This document shows positions 1 through 6,436 of a stretch of 26,077 bases of DNA, in pieces (within the stretch, counting starts at the first letter, position 1; the number at the start of each line of letters is the position of its first letter). Made by a program: the position numbers and the translations under genes. This stretch comes from Deltaproteobacteria bacterium (lineage in GTDB: Bacteria > Desulfobacterota > DSM-4660 > Desulfatiglandales > B25-G16). A model generated the notes under the pieces. That model saw nothing but the letters and a program-made list of their open reading frames with translations, was not told the DNA's origin and made no database searches. The DNA lies in NCBI GenBank assembly GCA_019308645.1, contig JAFDHR010000008.1, positions 1 to 26,077 on the forward strand. Reading direction: 5' to 3'.

Positions 1-458
1 ATGCAGGTCCTGATCAGACGGTGGATGAGGGTGAGACGGTCACACTGGATGGCTCCAACTCAACTGACCCGGATGATGGTATTGCATCTTACCTATGGAC
101 CCAGACTGCCGGAATCCCGGTAACATTGTCTGATACTTCGGCGATTCAGCCTACCTTCACCTCACCCGATGTAGATGAAGATGGAGAATCTCTTACCTTT
201 CAGTTAACTGTTACAGATAACAGTGGTCTGCAATCAACCGACATCTGTATTGTGAATGTAACGTGGCAAAACATCCCACCCACAGCCGATGCAGGTCCTG
301 ATCAGACGGTGGATGAGGGTGAGACGGTCACACTGGATGGCTCCAACTCAACTGACCCGGATGATGGTATTGCATCTTACCTCTCAACTGACCCGGATGA
401 TGGTATTGCATCTTACCTATGGACCCAGACTGCCGGAACCCCGGTAACATTGTCTGAT
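1..458 (+). repeat. Near-identical PKD-repeat DNA, 288-bp offset
   Basis: Bases 1-134 recur at 289-458. Apart from a 36-bp insertion in the second copy, I see a single substitution (T to C, giving Ile in copy 1 and Thr in copy 2). The first copy may extend left of the window. DNA-level identity this high between protein repeats points to recent duplication or gene conversion. Confidence 0.9.
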
Positions 459-1382
459 CCCACTGCCACAAAACCGACTTTTGTTACTCCGCCAGTAAAT
501 GCTAGCGGAACAGAATTAACCTTTCAACTTACGGCTACGGATAATGGAGGTCTTGAGATCAGTGATGAAGTTTCTGTAACAATAAATGATAACGGGATAA
601 CTGGTTTCCCAGACGATGTAGTTACTATGACATCGTCTACAGGCGAAAGCATAGGTATCAAAGAGGATAGCGGTGGGAATTGTGTAAGCTTAAGTGCCGT
701 TGACCCTTCTACCATTACTAATATTACTAATAAGCCAGAGAACCTTATTTATGGTCTAATCAATATGCAAATTAGGACCGATACTGTCAGTGGCACTGTT
801 AAGCTTATATTTTACCTCCCAACTCCGGCACCAGATGGGTACAAGTGGTTTAAATACGGTCCGAACAAAGGCTGGTATGATTACAGCGACCATGCTGTTT
901 TCAATGCCGAAAGGGATCAGGTTACCCTTACATTAATTGATGGCGGTACAGGAGATGATGATGGTGTTGCAAACAGAATTATAGTAGATCCTTCTGGACT
1001 TGGGTCTGCCCCTGAACCTCCTCCCGCCCCAAGTGTTGGTGGCTGCTTTATCGTTACGGCTGCCTATGGCTCATCCATGGGGCAGCATGTCAAGGTGCTG
1101 CATGAGTTCCGTGATCGGTTCCTGCTTACAAATACAGTTGGTAAAGCTTTTGTGCGGCTCTACTACGTCTACTCACAACCTGTGGCCGACTTTATTGGCA
1201 GTCATGACGCAGTGCGCTTAATGGTGCGATGGAGTCTGCTGCCGGTTGTGGGTGTGAGCTGGATGGCCTTAAATATTGGTCTTATGCCCACCCTTACAAT
1301 CATTCTCTTAATGCTTATTTTAATAAACATCTCTGTTGTGGTTTTATATAGAAGAATACGGATACGAACACATAGGACTTAA
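3..1382 (+). CDS. Surface protein, 3' part: PKD-like repeats, choice-of-anchor U, CFI-box C-terminus
   Basis: The frame is open from the first bases of the window, so the 5' end lies outside it and the first internal Met is not the start. Two PKD/K319L-like beta-sandwich repeats, recognisable by AGPDQTVDEGETVTLDGS and the closing TFQLTVTDN, are followed by a choice-of-anchor-U type domain (GLINMQIRTD ... YKWFKYGPNKGWYDYSDH). A CFI-box C-terminus follows: GGCFIVTAAYGS, then an FRDRFLLTN and LYYVYSQPVADFI pattern. The protein ends with a hydrophobic segment (about the last 45 residues) and a basic tail RRIRIRTHRT. That architecture is known from proteins delivered to the cell surface and held or sorted by the C-terminus; the cargo function is unknown. 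The second repeat carries a 12-residue duplication that probably distorts the fold. Family calls rest on recognised motifs, not on a search. Confidence 0.85.
   Translation, partial: AGPDQTVDEGETVTLDGSNSTDPDDGIASYLWTQTAGIPVTLSDTSAIQPTFTSPDVDEDGESLTFQLTVTDNSGLQSTDICIVNVTWQNIPPTADAGPDQTVDEGETVTLDGSNSTDPDDGIASYLSTDPDDGIASYLWTQTAGTPVTLSDPTATKPTFVTPPVNASGTELTFQLTATDNGGLEISDEVSVTINDNGITGFPDDVVTMTSSTGESIGIKEDSGGNCVSLSAVDPSTITNITNKPENLIYGLINMQIRTDTVSGTVKLIFYLPTPAPDGYKWFKYGPNKGWYDYSDHAVFNAERDQVTLTLIDGGTGDDDGVANRIIVDPSGLGSAPEPPPAPSVGGCFIVTAAYGSSMGQHVKVLHEFRDRFLLTNTVGKAFVRLYYVYSQPVADFIGSHDAVRLMVRWSLLPVVGVSWMALNIGLMPTLTIILLMLILINISVVVLYRRIRIRTHRT
347..418 (+). repeat. Perfect 36-bp tandem duplication inside the surface protein
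   Basis: Bases 347-382 and 383-418 are identical 36-mers in frame, adding 12 residues (STDPDDGIASYL) to the second PKD-like repeat. The first repeat has only one copy. Slipped-strand replication is the likely origin. The insertion also creates DxDxDG-like acidic stretches twice in a row. Confidence 0.95.
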
Positions 1383-1396
1383 GACAACAAAAAGGC

Positions 1397-1442
1397 ATGG
1401 ATAAGAAAGGGCGGGGAATTAGTCCCGCCCTTTCTTATCCAT
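1397..1442 (+). terminator. Strong hairpin after the surface-protein gene
   Basis: A 20-bp stem (1397-1416 paired with 1423-1442, perfect except for one G-T wobble next to the loop) closes a 6-nt loop. It begins 15 nt after the stop codon. The core is GAAAGGGCGGG over CCCGCCCTTTC. No long T tract follows the stem, so it could also act as a mRNA 3'-end stabiliser. Its position makes a terminator the simplest reading. Confidence 0.7.
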
Positions 1443-1998
1443 TGCATACCACAATATCTTGCGGTTTAACCAAACCCTTTGTAAGTTATGATTACAGTTG
1501 TAACCTTCAATTCCATCTCTATGAGATGATCACCGTCCTTTATCCAGAAAAAAAGGTGAATGAGACAACCCTTTTTAACCCTGATCCCCAAAGTGAAAGT
1601 GGCCGTTTAATCCCTTTAGATTAATCCGATAAAGATTTGCTTTTCAGCACAGAATCAGAAAGCCCTTTTTTAATCTAAGGTCCTTTAACTACATCAAAAA
1701 TGGCTGGATTTTTTATTGCTAAAAAGATCTATTGAGAAGCAGTGAAAAGGCTTCATAAAATCATGGATGTATTAGAAAGAGAAAGAGCTGCTAAAAAACA
1801 CCTTGATGTGAAAAGAGCTAAAAAACGGAAGAAATCCATTTAAGCCTATATGATTTTTCTCTTTTCGATAGGCGAGGGTCCTTTGGGCTATTGCTTTTTT
1901 TAAGCTTATGGTTGTCAGGGAGGGATAAAATATGGTGTCATGTCAAGACAGGTAGGGAGCCTAAGCGAAAAATGGCAATATTTTCAAAGCAGCCTGAG
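1443..1998. other. Gene-poor spacer
   Basis: About 550 bp between the hairpin and the 3' end of the kinase gene. A plus-strand frame at 1397-1624 only reads through the hairpin and resembles no family I know. The one thing worth noting is a short broken frame at 1700-1843, listed separately. A weak inverted repeat GCCTAT/ATAGGC (1844-1849 and 1868-1873) follows that frame. Confidence 0.5.
1700..1843 (+). other. Possible 47-codon basic small ORF interrupted by TGA
   Basis: From ATG at 1700 the frame reads MAGFFIAKKIY, then TGA (1733-1735), then continues in the same frame for 35 codons rich in Lys/Arg (ending DVKRAKKRKKSI) to TAA at 1841. An in-frame stop (TAA at 1676) lies upstream. There is no convincing ribosome binding site. 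The part after TGA could start at GTG 1742 or ATG 1763. It may be a small gene with a nonsense change (for example TGG to TGA), or plain noncoding sequence. I do not recognise the peptide. Confidence 0.2.
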
Positions 1999-3243
1999 TT
2001 AAAAACTTTTCCTTCTTGCTTTCACACGAATAGGCTCTTTAAAAGGCCATGCATCAGGGGGATTTTGTTCACTAGGAAAATGAAATAACTGTACATGACC
2101 ACAATGATTACAAGTGAAAATTTTATATAAAAGACCCGATATTCGATTGAATCCAAATTTTTCCAAGCCGTCATAATCTTTGTCTACGATTTGTTCATAA
2201 TTTCCAATTCCACAAACTTTACAAGGGCGCACAACACCCTCAGCAACCCAATCAGAATTGCGATCAATTATAGTTAAAAAAATGTCAATCTCTTTTAGAA
2301 GAGCGGTTGCATCAGGAAGGCAGTCTTCCTCATTTTCAACTATACAATTTTCAAAAAGTTTTTTTGCCAGATTGATATATGGAGCATCTGGAAACATCTG
2401 TTCAAGATTAAATTGGGGCTTGTAATAATACCAAAGCTGTAAAATAGGGGTATTAGAAACCATCGCCCAGAGCAATTTCCCTAAACCAAATACATCAAAT
2501 GTTGGTTTTATATCTTTTATTCTCATTCCCATTGCCCAACCAGGCATCCAGTCACGGCTTCCGACGTTTTCCCACATATCAGAGATTCTAGTATGTTCTT
2601 CATACATAGAGAAGACTAAACCAAAATCCCCAAGAACCAAATTATTATTGGAATCTAGAAACACGTTTTTAGGTTTTATATCTCTATGTACCCAACCATC
2701 CTTATGCAATTGGGAAACCCCTTCAACGAGAGGTCGGAATGCTCTCAGAGAACCAACAAAGTTACCAGTAAAAAGATCCTTATTATCAATCAATGTACCT
2801 TTTGGATGATATTCAGACACAAACCACTTCTGCGTATCTAAATCCCAATCTTGATCATAATCTAGTATATTTAAAAGATTGGGATGAGAAACACTGGTCA
2901 TGGCTTCAACTTCACTTTTTATACGGTCTTCGGCCCGCTCAGCATTTACTGCATCTTCAGGATTACGTAAAACTTTCAAGGCTCCGTGATTGACAGGGTC
3001 TTCCATTTGGATGATTTCAGCTACAGCCTTTCGAAATGATACAACACGGCTCTCTCTTAAGTTTTTATCATCAACACTAAAATTAGTATCATGACTGAAT
3101 TCTTGTATAAATTTTACAATAGTTTCAAAAAGGCCATTAGTACCATCAATGTTAAATTTATTGTTATCGCGCACTCGATAGACTTTTCCTTGCCCCCCTT
3201 CATCTATCTCACTAATAATATGCCATCGCTCTTTATAACCCAT
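1999..3243 (-). CDS. Ser/Thr protein kinase with long N-lobe insertion and C-terminal zinc ribbon
   Basis: A eukaryotic-like kinase, about 414 residues. Visible elements: glycine-rich loop EGGQGKVYRV (15-24), ATP-binding Lys in GALKVLRN (about 91), candidate helix-C Glu at 112 or 114, catalytic loop HRDIKPKNVFLD (187-198), DFG (207-209) and a D-x-F-x-x-G helix-F motif near 251. All catalytic residues are present, so it should be active. About 65 residues are inserted between the glycine loop and the Lys. After the kinase fold comes a CxxC...CxxC pair (342/345 and 379/382) resembling a zinc ribbon. No membrane segment is seen, so it is probably cytosolic. The start is a double ATG; AGGAGG at 3249-3254 lies 5 nt from the second ATG (3243) but only 2 nt from the first, so I take the second. 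It stands alone between debris-rich spacers, so its substrate is unknown; a defence or stress role is only a guess. Confidence 0.85.
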   Translation of the reverse strand: MGYKERWHIISEIDEGGQGKVYRVRDNNKFNIDGTNGLFETIVKFIQEFSHDTNFSVDDKNLRESRVVSFRKAVAEIIQMEDPVNHGALKVLRNPEDAVNAERAEDRIKSEVEAMTSVSHPNLLNILDYDQDWDLDTQKWFVSEYHPKGTLIDNKDLFTGNFVGSLRAFRPLVEGVSQLHKDGWVHRDIKPKNVFLDSNNNLVLGDFGLVFSMYEEHTRISDMWENVGSRDWMPGWAMGMRIKDIKPTFDVFGLGKLLWAMVSNTPILQLWYYYKPQFNLEQMFPDAPYINLAKKLFENCIVENEEDCLPDATALLKEIDIFLTIIDRNSDWVAEGVVRPCKVCGIGNYEQIVDKDYDGLEKFGFNRISGLLYKIFTCNHCGHVQLFHFPSEQNPPDAWPFKEPIRVKARRKSF

Positions 3244-3257
3244 CATGACCTCCTTTT

Positions 3258-3919
3258 GGCGTTGAGCATCTTTAAGCAGGTTTAAATAATCTAGTAAACT
3301 AAAAAATAAAACCCCACCTCTCTTAATGAGAAACAGGGCCTTAACTTTTAACTCATAGTACCCTCGATTAGGGGTTATTTTAAGAAGAATGTATTTTTAG
3401 ACGATATGAGTATAGGCGAGGAAGATATTAAGGTCAAGGTTTACAGCTCTTACAAGGACTCCTTCCGTTCTTTATCGCTTCCCTCTATGTATCCTGCGCC
3501 ATTCCCTTGAAAAGATTTAGCACATGTTCGCACCTGTATTGCCGAACACTATACGGCTGACAAATTGCTTGCGGAGAAATCGACAATAAAAATTTATATT
3601 TCCACTTTAGCGGAAAGGCTAAGCTAGATTAGCCATTGAAGAGGCTTCAATAGCGGTATTTATACCTTCTGTCTTTTAATTATGTCTTTAAAAACTCATA
3701 ATGACCAATCTATTAATATAGATTTGATTTAAGTTAATTATCACTTAATACGATGTATTAGTAGGAATGATTTTGATAATGACTTGCCGGCCTTTGGGGC
3801 TGACCATACAATTTGATCATTTGCTTTGTTTATGATCGCTCGTTAACGAAAATAATCTTTACCAATAAGATCGTTACGAATATACTTGTCAGGACTGACG
3901 GCCTGCTATTTGCCAACTA
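3258..3919. other. AT-rich spacer with small inverted repeats
   Basis: About 660 bp upstream of the kinase. I see no supported gene. Two small inverted repeats lie next to each other: GGCTAA/TTAGCC (3617-3622 and 3629-3634) and ATTGAAG/CTTCAAT (3635-3641 and 3645-3651). A short open stretch around 3406-3511 (reading MSIGEEDIKVKVYSSYK...) is too short and unfamiliar to call. The kinase promoter should lie in the first part, but I cannot point to convincing boxes. Confidence 0.4.
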
Positions 3920-4171
3920 CTACCTAAATAACCTAATTAATTTAGTCTTCCACTCGAATCTCTCAATATATCCCTGTTTATTTCGAATTTCATTGAAATT
4001 ATCTAATAACACTAACATGATCACTTTGCCACTTTCTTTGTCCTTAAATTCATAGACGATTGCTTCAATATCGAAGCCCTGACAATAATTGTCTACGTAT
4101 TTGAAAATTTTCCAAATAAAGCGGGACGACCGTAAATAGTTAAATAATCTGGCATAAACTATATTAGGGAT
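3920..4171 (-). pseudogene. Start-less open frame, probable 5'-truncated gene remnant
   Basis: On the minus strand one frame stays open for about 80 codons, from the edge of the transposase remnant to TAG at 3920-3922, without a usable start. It has protein-like composition: NYLRSSRFIWKIFKYVDNY, then QGFDIEAIVYEFKDKESGK, then VIMLVLLDNFNEIRNKQGY and a basic end. The first internal Met is halfway in. The simplest reading is the C-terminal half of a gene cut by the insertion now represented at 4183. I do not recognise the family. Confidence 0.3.
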
Positions 4172-4182
4172 ATATTGCGGGC

Positions 4183-4374
4183 ATGCCCAGGATACCTCGA
4201 TTAGATACTCCCGGCCTCTTGCATCATGTTATGATCAGCGGGAGGCGGCCTGAGCTGGTAGGAGGCGGTTTGATAAGAAGCCTTGGTGGTTGGGATGAAG
4301 TCAAAAAGATGAGGCTGACCGGACAGGATCGCATCAAGAGCGACCAACGAATATTAGGGGAGAGCGATTTTGAA
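4183..4374 (+). pseudogene. REP-associated (Y1/IS200-like) transposase, internally deleted
   Basis: The first 18 codons (MPRIPRLDTPGLLHHVMI) are the typical N-terminus of REP-associated tyrosine transposases. Directly after them come codons typical of the C-terminal extension (RRPELVGGGLIRSLGGW, then GQDRIKSDQRILGESDF). The whole catalytic middle, including the HUH motif and the catalytic Tyr, is gone, apparently by an in-frame internal deletion near 4238-4245. The frame then runs without a stop into an unrelated gene fragment. It cannot be active. REP-like palindromes at 4861-4994 may be the kind of element such enzymes mobilise. Confidence 0.75.
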
Positions 4375-4566
4375 TGTGAAAAAAAGGGGGAAAGGCTTTA
4401 CGTGCAGGTGGCTTATATGATTACTGATCAAAAGGTTCATGACCGTGAATTCGGGAACCTTCTGGGAATCAAGGACAATTTCACAAAAATTGTGGTCTCC
4501 ATGGACGAGATGACAGGCGGAAAATTCAAAGGAATAAGGCATGTGAATATAAGGGATTTTTTGGTT
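4375..4566 (+). pseudogene. C-terminal fragment of an AAA/DUF4143 ATPase
   Basis: Codons 65 to about 128 of the fused frame read KKGERLYVQVAYMITDQKV, REFGNLLGIKDNFTKIVVS and GIRHVNIRDFLV. This is the usual last 60 residues of the AAA_14/DUF4143 ATPases common in anaerobes. The P-loop and the rest (more than 300 residues) are absent. It is fused in frame behind the transposase scrap, and the open frame continues antisense through tRNA-Sec to 4629, which has no coding meaning. The fragment ends about 20 nt from the CCA end of the tRNA gene. Confidence 0.75.
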
Positions 4567-4585
4567 TCTGTTTTTTTGAAGGATT

Positions 4586-4683
4586 TGGCGGAAGTGCATG
4601 GGAATCGAACCCACCCGCGAGGGTTCTAGCCCCGCGCACCGGATTTGAAGTCCGGGAGCCCCACCAGTGAGCTTTCCACTTCC
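4586..4683 (-). tRNA. selC: tRNA-Sec (anticodon TCA)
   Basis: On the minus strand the gene is 98 nt including an encoded CCA (4586-4588). The anticodon stem-loop is CCGGA-CTTCAAA-TCCGG with anticodon TCA. It has a long variable arm (CGCGGGG ... CCC-CGCG), a T arm with TTCGATT, a GC-rich D arm and an acceptor GGAAGTG/CACTTCC with G at position 73. This matches the layout of bacterial SelC, including its unusual length. The eighth acceptor pair would be G-G. Its presence implies that the organism makes selenoproteins; none of the intact genes in this window has a convincing Sec codon. Confidence 0.93.
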
Positions 4684-4686
4684 ACT

Positions 4687-5065
4687 TTGATTTCTATCAT
4701 TTAATTATTTTCATGTCAATAACGTGTAACAGATCATAATAGTGCCAAAGATGAATACAATTCATCATGTTTTAACAGCACTGTTTTCCTTGCACAAAAA
4801 ATATGTTACGCAATATATCTTCAATAGATTTGAAAATATAGCTCATTACTGGTATAACTAGTGCCTGAACGAAAAGGCAGCTCAGGCACGATTTCGGAAT
4901 TTCATTTTTTAGACAGGATAGACAGGATGTTCGGGATATAAAAAAGAAAAAAATCTTGTTAATCTTGTTAAAAAAGTTCCCCGACATGTCGGGGCTAAGT
5001 AAAACTTTTCCCTAAGAGAAATAATAATTTTACCCTGAATAGATAAAATCAAGGAGTATTGGATC
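4687..5065. other. Spacer between tRNA-Sec and gpmA with REP-like repeats
   Basis: The first half is featureless AT-rich sequence and should include the tRNA-Sec promoter, although I cannot assign boxes. The second half holds the hairpins and short tandem repeats listed at 4861-4994. The gpmA ribosome binding site AAGGAG lies just before 5066. Confidence 0.5.
4861..4994. repeat. REP-like cluster: hairpin, two 9-bp tandem pairs, 16-bp palindrome
   Basis: In order: hairpin GTGCCTGA/TCAGGCAC (4861-4868 and 4882-4889); AGACAGGAT twice (4911-4919, 4920-4928); AATCTTGTT twice (4952-4960, 4961-4969); perfect palindrome CCCCGACATGTCGGGG (4979-4994). The composition and spacing look like a dispersed repeat element rather than a gene. 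A transposase scrap of the family that moves REP sequences lies about 500 bp away. Confidence 0.7.
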
Positions 5066-5809
5066 ATGAATAAATTGGTTCTTGTAAGGCATGGTCAGAG
5101 CACGTGGAACCTTGAAAACAGGTTTACCGGATGGATAGATGTAGGTCTTTCAAGTTTAGGGGTTGAAGAGGCCAAATTTTCTGCAAAGCTATTAATGGAA
5201 GAAAATTATACCTTTGATGTTGCCTATACCTCTGTCCTCAAACGGGCTATCCAGACGCTGTGGATTATTTTAGAGGATATGGATTTGATGTGGATTCCGG
5301 TATACAGGAGCTGGAGACTTAACGAGAGACACTACGGTGCTTTGCAGGGACTGAATAAGTCAGAAATGGTCGAAAAACACGGAGCCGATCAAGTTCTTCT
5401 GTGGCGTCGCAGCTATGATTTGAGGCCACCTGAGCTGGATAAAAGTGATAGCAGGTATCCAGGAAACGATCCACGGTATGCCGGTCTTGAGGAAAAAGAT
5501 ATTCCTGTAGCAGAATGCTTAAAGGATACTGTCGAACGTTTTTTGCCATACTGGCATACTACCATTGTGCCAAGTCTTAAAGAGGGGAAAAGAGTTTTAA
5601 TTGCAGCTCATGGAAATAGCCTGCGGGCGCTGGTTATGTATCTCGATAATATTTCTGAGCAAGAGATTGTCAACCTAAACATACCAACAGGTATTCCCCT
5701 GGTATATGAATTAGATGATAATCTTACAGCAACCAATCATTACTATTTGGGAGACCCTGAGGTTGCAAAAAGGGCTGCTGAGGCTGTAGCAAAGCAGGCA
5801 AAGAAATAG
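5066..5809 (+). CDS. gpmA: 2,3-bisphosphoglycerate-dependent phosphoglycerate mutase
   Basis: Interconverts 3- and 2-phosphoglycerate in glycolysis and gluconeogenesis through a phosphohistidine intermediate; cytosolic. At 247 residues it matches the usual length of about 250. Visible: [10 protein letters not shown] with catalytic His9, [10 protein letters not shown], the acid/base Glu in [21 protein letters not shown], and the second His in [10 protein letters not shown]. The active site is complete. The ATG is preceded by AAGGAG with about 10 nt spacing. It stands alone between the REP-like cluster upstream and defence debris downstream. Its C-terminal tail is Ala/Lys-rich ([14 protein letters not shown]). 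Confidence 0.96.
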   Translation: MNKLVLVRHGQSTWNLENRFTGWIDVGLSSLGVEEAKFSAKLLMEENYTFDVAYTSVLKRAIQTLWIILEDMDLMWIPVYRSWRLNERHYGALQGLNKSEMVEKHGADQVLLWRRSYDLRPPELDKSDSRYPGNDPRYAGLEEKDIPVAECLKDTVERFLPYWHTTIVPSLKEGKRVLIAAHGNSLRALVMYLDNISEQEIVNLNIPTGIPLVYELDDNLTATNHYYLGDPEVAKRAAEAVAKQAKK

Positions 5810-5898
5810 TTCCCCTGGAATATGGCATCAGGAAAGGTTCTTTTTGAGAAATTTGGATTTAACGTTGAAAATTTTGTACAAAAGGCTAGGGAGTTGCT

Positions 5899-6057
5899 GT
5901 TGAACTAAAAAAGCAAGTTCAGGTCATTGGTGCAGATTTAATAGGTGTAATGGGAGTTGATTCACCTCTATTGCGAGAGCACGGCGAAGAACCAGAGAAG
6001 CTTCTTCAGGGAGCTCAGTCACTTATCAGCATTGGTGTGACTTTAAAAATTATGTAA
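5899..6057 (+). pseudogene. N-terminal remnant of a 4Fe-4S (epoxyqueuosine reductase-like) protein
   Basis: The frame VELKKQVQVIGADLIGVMG, then VDSPLLREHGEEPEKLLQGA and QSLISIGVTLKIM, ending in TAA at 6055, aligns residue by residue with the first 50 or so codons of the 4Fe-4S gene at 9024-9815. DNA identity by eye is roughly three quarters, so this is an old paralogue, not a fresh duplication. All cluster-binding cysteines are missing. It has no own start codon at the matching position. A 28-codon frame just upstream (5822-5908, MASGKVLFEKFGFNVENF...) overlaps it out of frame and is unidentified. The remnant carries Gln (CAG) where the full-length gene has TAG. Confidence 0.8.
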
Positions 6058-6076
6058 AATCTAAGGTGATAATAAT

Positions 6077-6430
6077 ATGAAAACCTGGCACAAAATAATC
6101 GTTGGCGATTCAAGACAAATGAAAGAGGTTCAAGATGAATCAGTCCATCTTGTTATTACCTCTCCACCTTATTGGCAACTCAAAGACTATGGGAATGGAA
6201 AACAGATAGGTTTCAATGACAGCTATGAAGAGTATATAAACAATCTTAATTTGGCCTGGAAAGAATGTCATCGGGTTTTACATGAGGGCTGTCGTTTATG
6301 TATTAATATCGGCGACCAATTTGCTCGTTCTGTCTATTATGGAAGATATAAGGTGATCCCAATAAGAACAGAAATGATTAAGTTTTGTGAAAGTGCGGGT
6401 TTTGACCATAATTTAGCCAAGAATTTATGA
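6077..6430 (+). pseudogene. DNA methyltransferase (beta-class N4/N6), N-terminal fragment
   Basis: The frame has a good ribosome binding site (AAGGTGA, 5 nt before ATG). It encodes the N-terminal part of a site-specific DNA methyltransferase: IIVGDSRQM, catalytic motif IV TSPPYWQLKDYG (residues 29-40), then NLAWKECHRVL and GCRLCINIGDQFARS. Enzymes of this class are usually 300 residues or more and carry the SAM-binding FxGxG motif in the C-terminal half. Here the frame ends at 117 codons with an unrelated-looking tail, so it cannot bind SAM. It ends 6 bp from the convergent nuclease gene. It was probably the partner of the ThaI-like restriction enzyme remnant at 7900. A frame ending at 7895 (YLEYFEIRLIRQCSLKSFEE) might be its lost C-terminus. 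Confidence 0.8.
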
Positions 6431-6436
6431 GAGCTT

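Noticed and set aside
1397..1624. 75-codon plus-strand ORF after the surface protein
   Set aside because: It starts inside the terminator hairpin and has no ribosome binding site or familiar motif.
4153..4155. ATG start plus frameshift for the 3920-4171 frame
   Set aside because: I first read a frameshifted gene beginning MPDYLTIYGRPALFGKF, but the second frame stays open well upstream of the supposed shift, so no frameshift is needed.
4772..4987. 71-codon minus-strand ORF
   Set aside because: It is built from the REP-like repeats and poly-A/T stretches and shows no family pattern.
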